5,914 bases of DNA, from positions 1-5,914 of the forward strand of contig CAZFIA010000206.1 in NCBI GenBank assembly GCA_964519335.1. Direction: 5' to 3'. Below, piece after piece: positions 5,834-5,914 of this stretch. The position numbers and the translations under genes are program-made. The stretch is from JALZVT01 sp964519335. GTDB lineage: Bacteria > Pseudomonadota > Gammaproteobacteria > Pseudomonadales > Azotimanducaceae. The notes below the pieces were generated by a model. It made no database searches, was not told where the DNA came from, and was given only the letters and a program-made list of their open reading frames with translations. Position 1 is the first letter of the stretch. Each line of letters opens with the position of its first letter.

Positions 5834-5914
5834 ATTTGTTGCATAAACAAAGGTTGATGTACCAAAAATCGCGGCAGGTGACACTCTGGTTAATGAACCC
5901 TGGAAAATTGCGGG

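Noticed and set aside
5804..5884. GTG start at 5884 for the RnfD-like gene
   Set aside because: It lacks a ribosome site, adds residues unlike the family N terminus, and would place coding over the promoter-like TGTCATAAT.
1..5914. tRNA, rRNA, CRISPR arrays, insertion sequences or toxin-antitoxin genes
   Set aside because: No cloverleaf, spaced direct repeats, transposase motif or paired small genes were found on reading both strands.

Overview
The window reads as ordinary bacterial chromosome with five protein-coding genes and no RNA gene, insertion sequence or CRISPR array that I can see. A lipobox, a Sec signal peptide and an RnfD/NqrB-type membrane protein point to a Gram-negative host. 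The mix of an SsuD-like flavin monooxygenase with an amidohydrolase-2 enzyme would fit an environmental, possibly marine, gammaproteobacterium. That placement is an inference and is weak.

Left part (1-2079). The C-terminal 306 codons of a luciferase-like, flavin-dependent monooxygenase run off the left edge on the plus strand. It meets, tail to tail, a metal-dependent amidohydrolase-2 enzyme on the minus strand. Their 3' ends overlap by 15 bp. Both belong to families common in catabolic clusters, so breakdown of an organic compound is a fair guess, but the substrate cannot be read from the sequence.

Middle (2165-3567). A minus-strand gene encodes a 398-residue outer- or inner-membrane lipoprotein of no family I recognise. 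It starts at TTG, and a small hairpin lies just ahead of the start. Upstream is a 206-bp non-coding gap. It holds two interleaved inverted repeats that could form either alternative hairpins or a pseudoknot, plus another short hairpin near the preceding stop codon.

Right part (3568-5803). Two minus-strand genes overlap by 59 bp: an orphan RnfD/NqrB-like multi-pass membrane protein, then a secreted DUF2330 protein. The DUF2330 ribosome binding site lies inside the RnfD-like gene, so the pair is almost certainly co-transcribed and translationally coupled. No other Rnf or Nqr subunit is visible. This pair is the best candidate in the window for an undescribed two-component, membrane plus periplasm system.

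Transcription on the minus strand runs right to left: RnfD-like, DUF2330, lipoprotein, amidohydrolase. Putative promoters (weak calls) lie before the RnfD-like gene and before the amidohydrolase. No intrinsic terminator with a U-tract was found anywhere.
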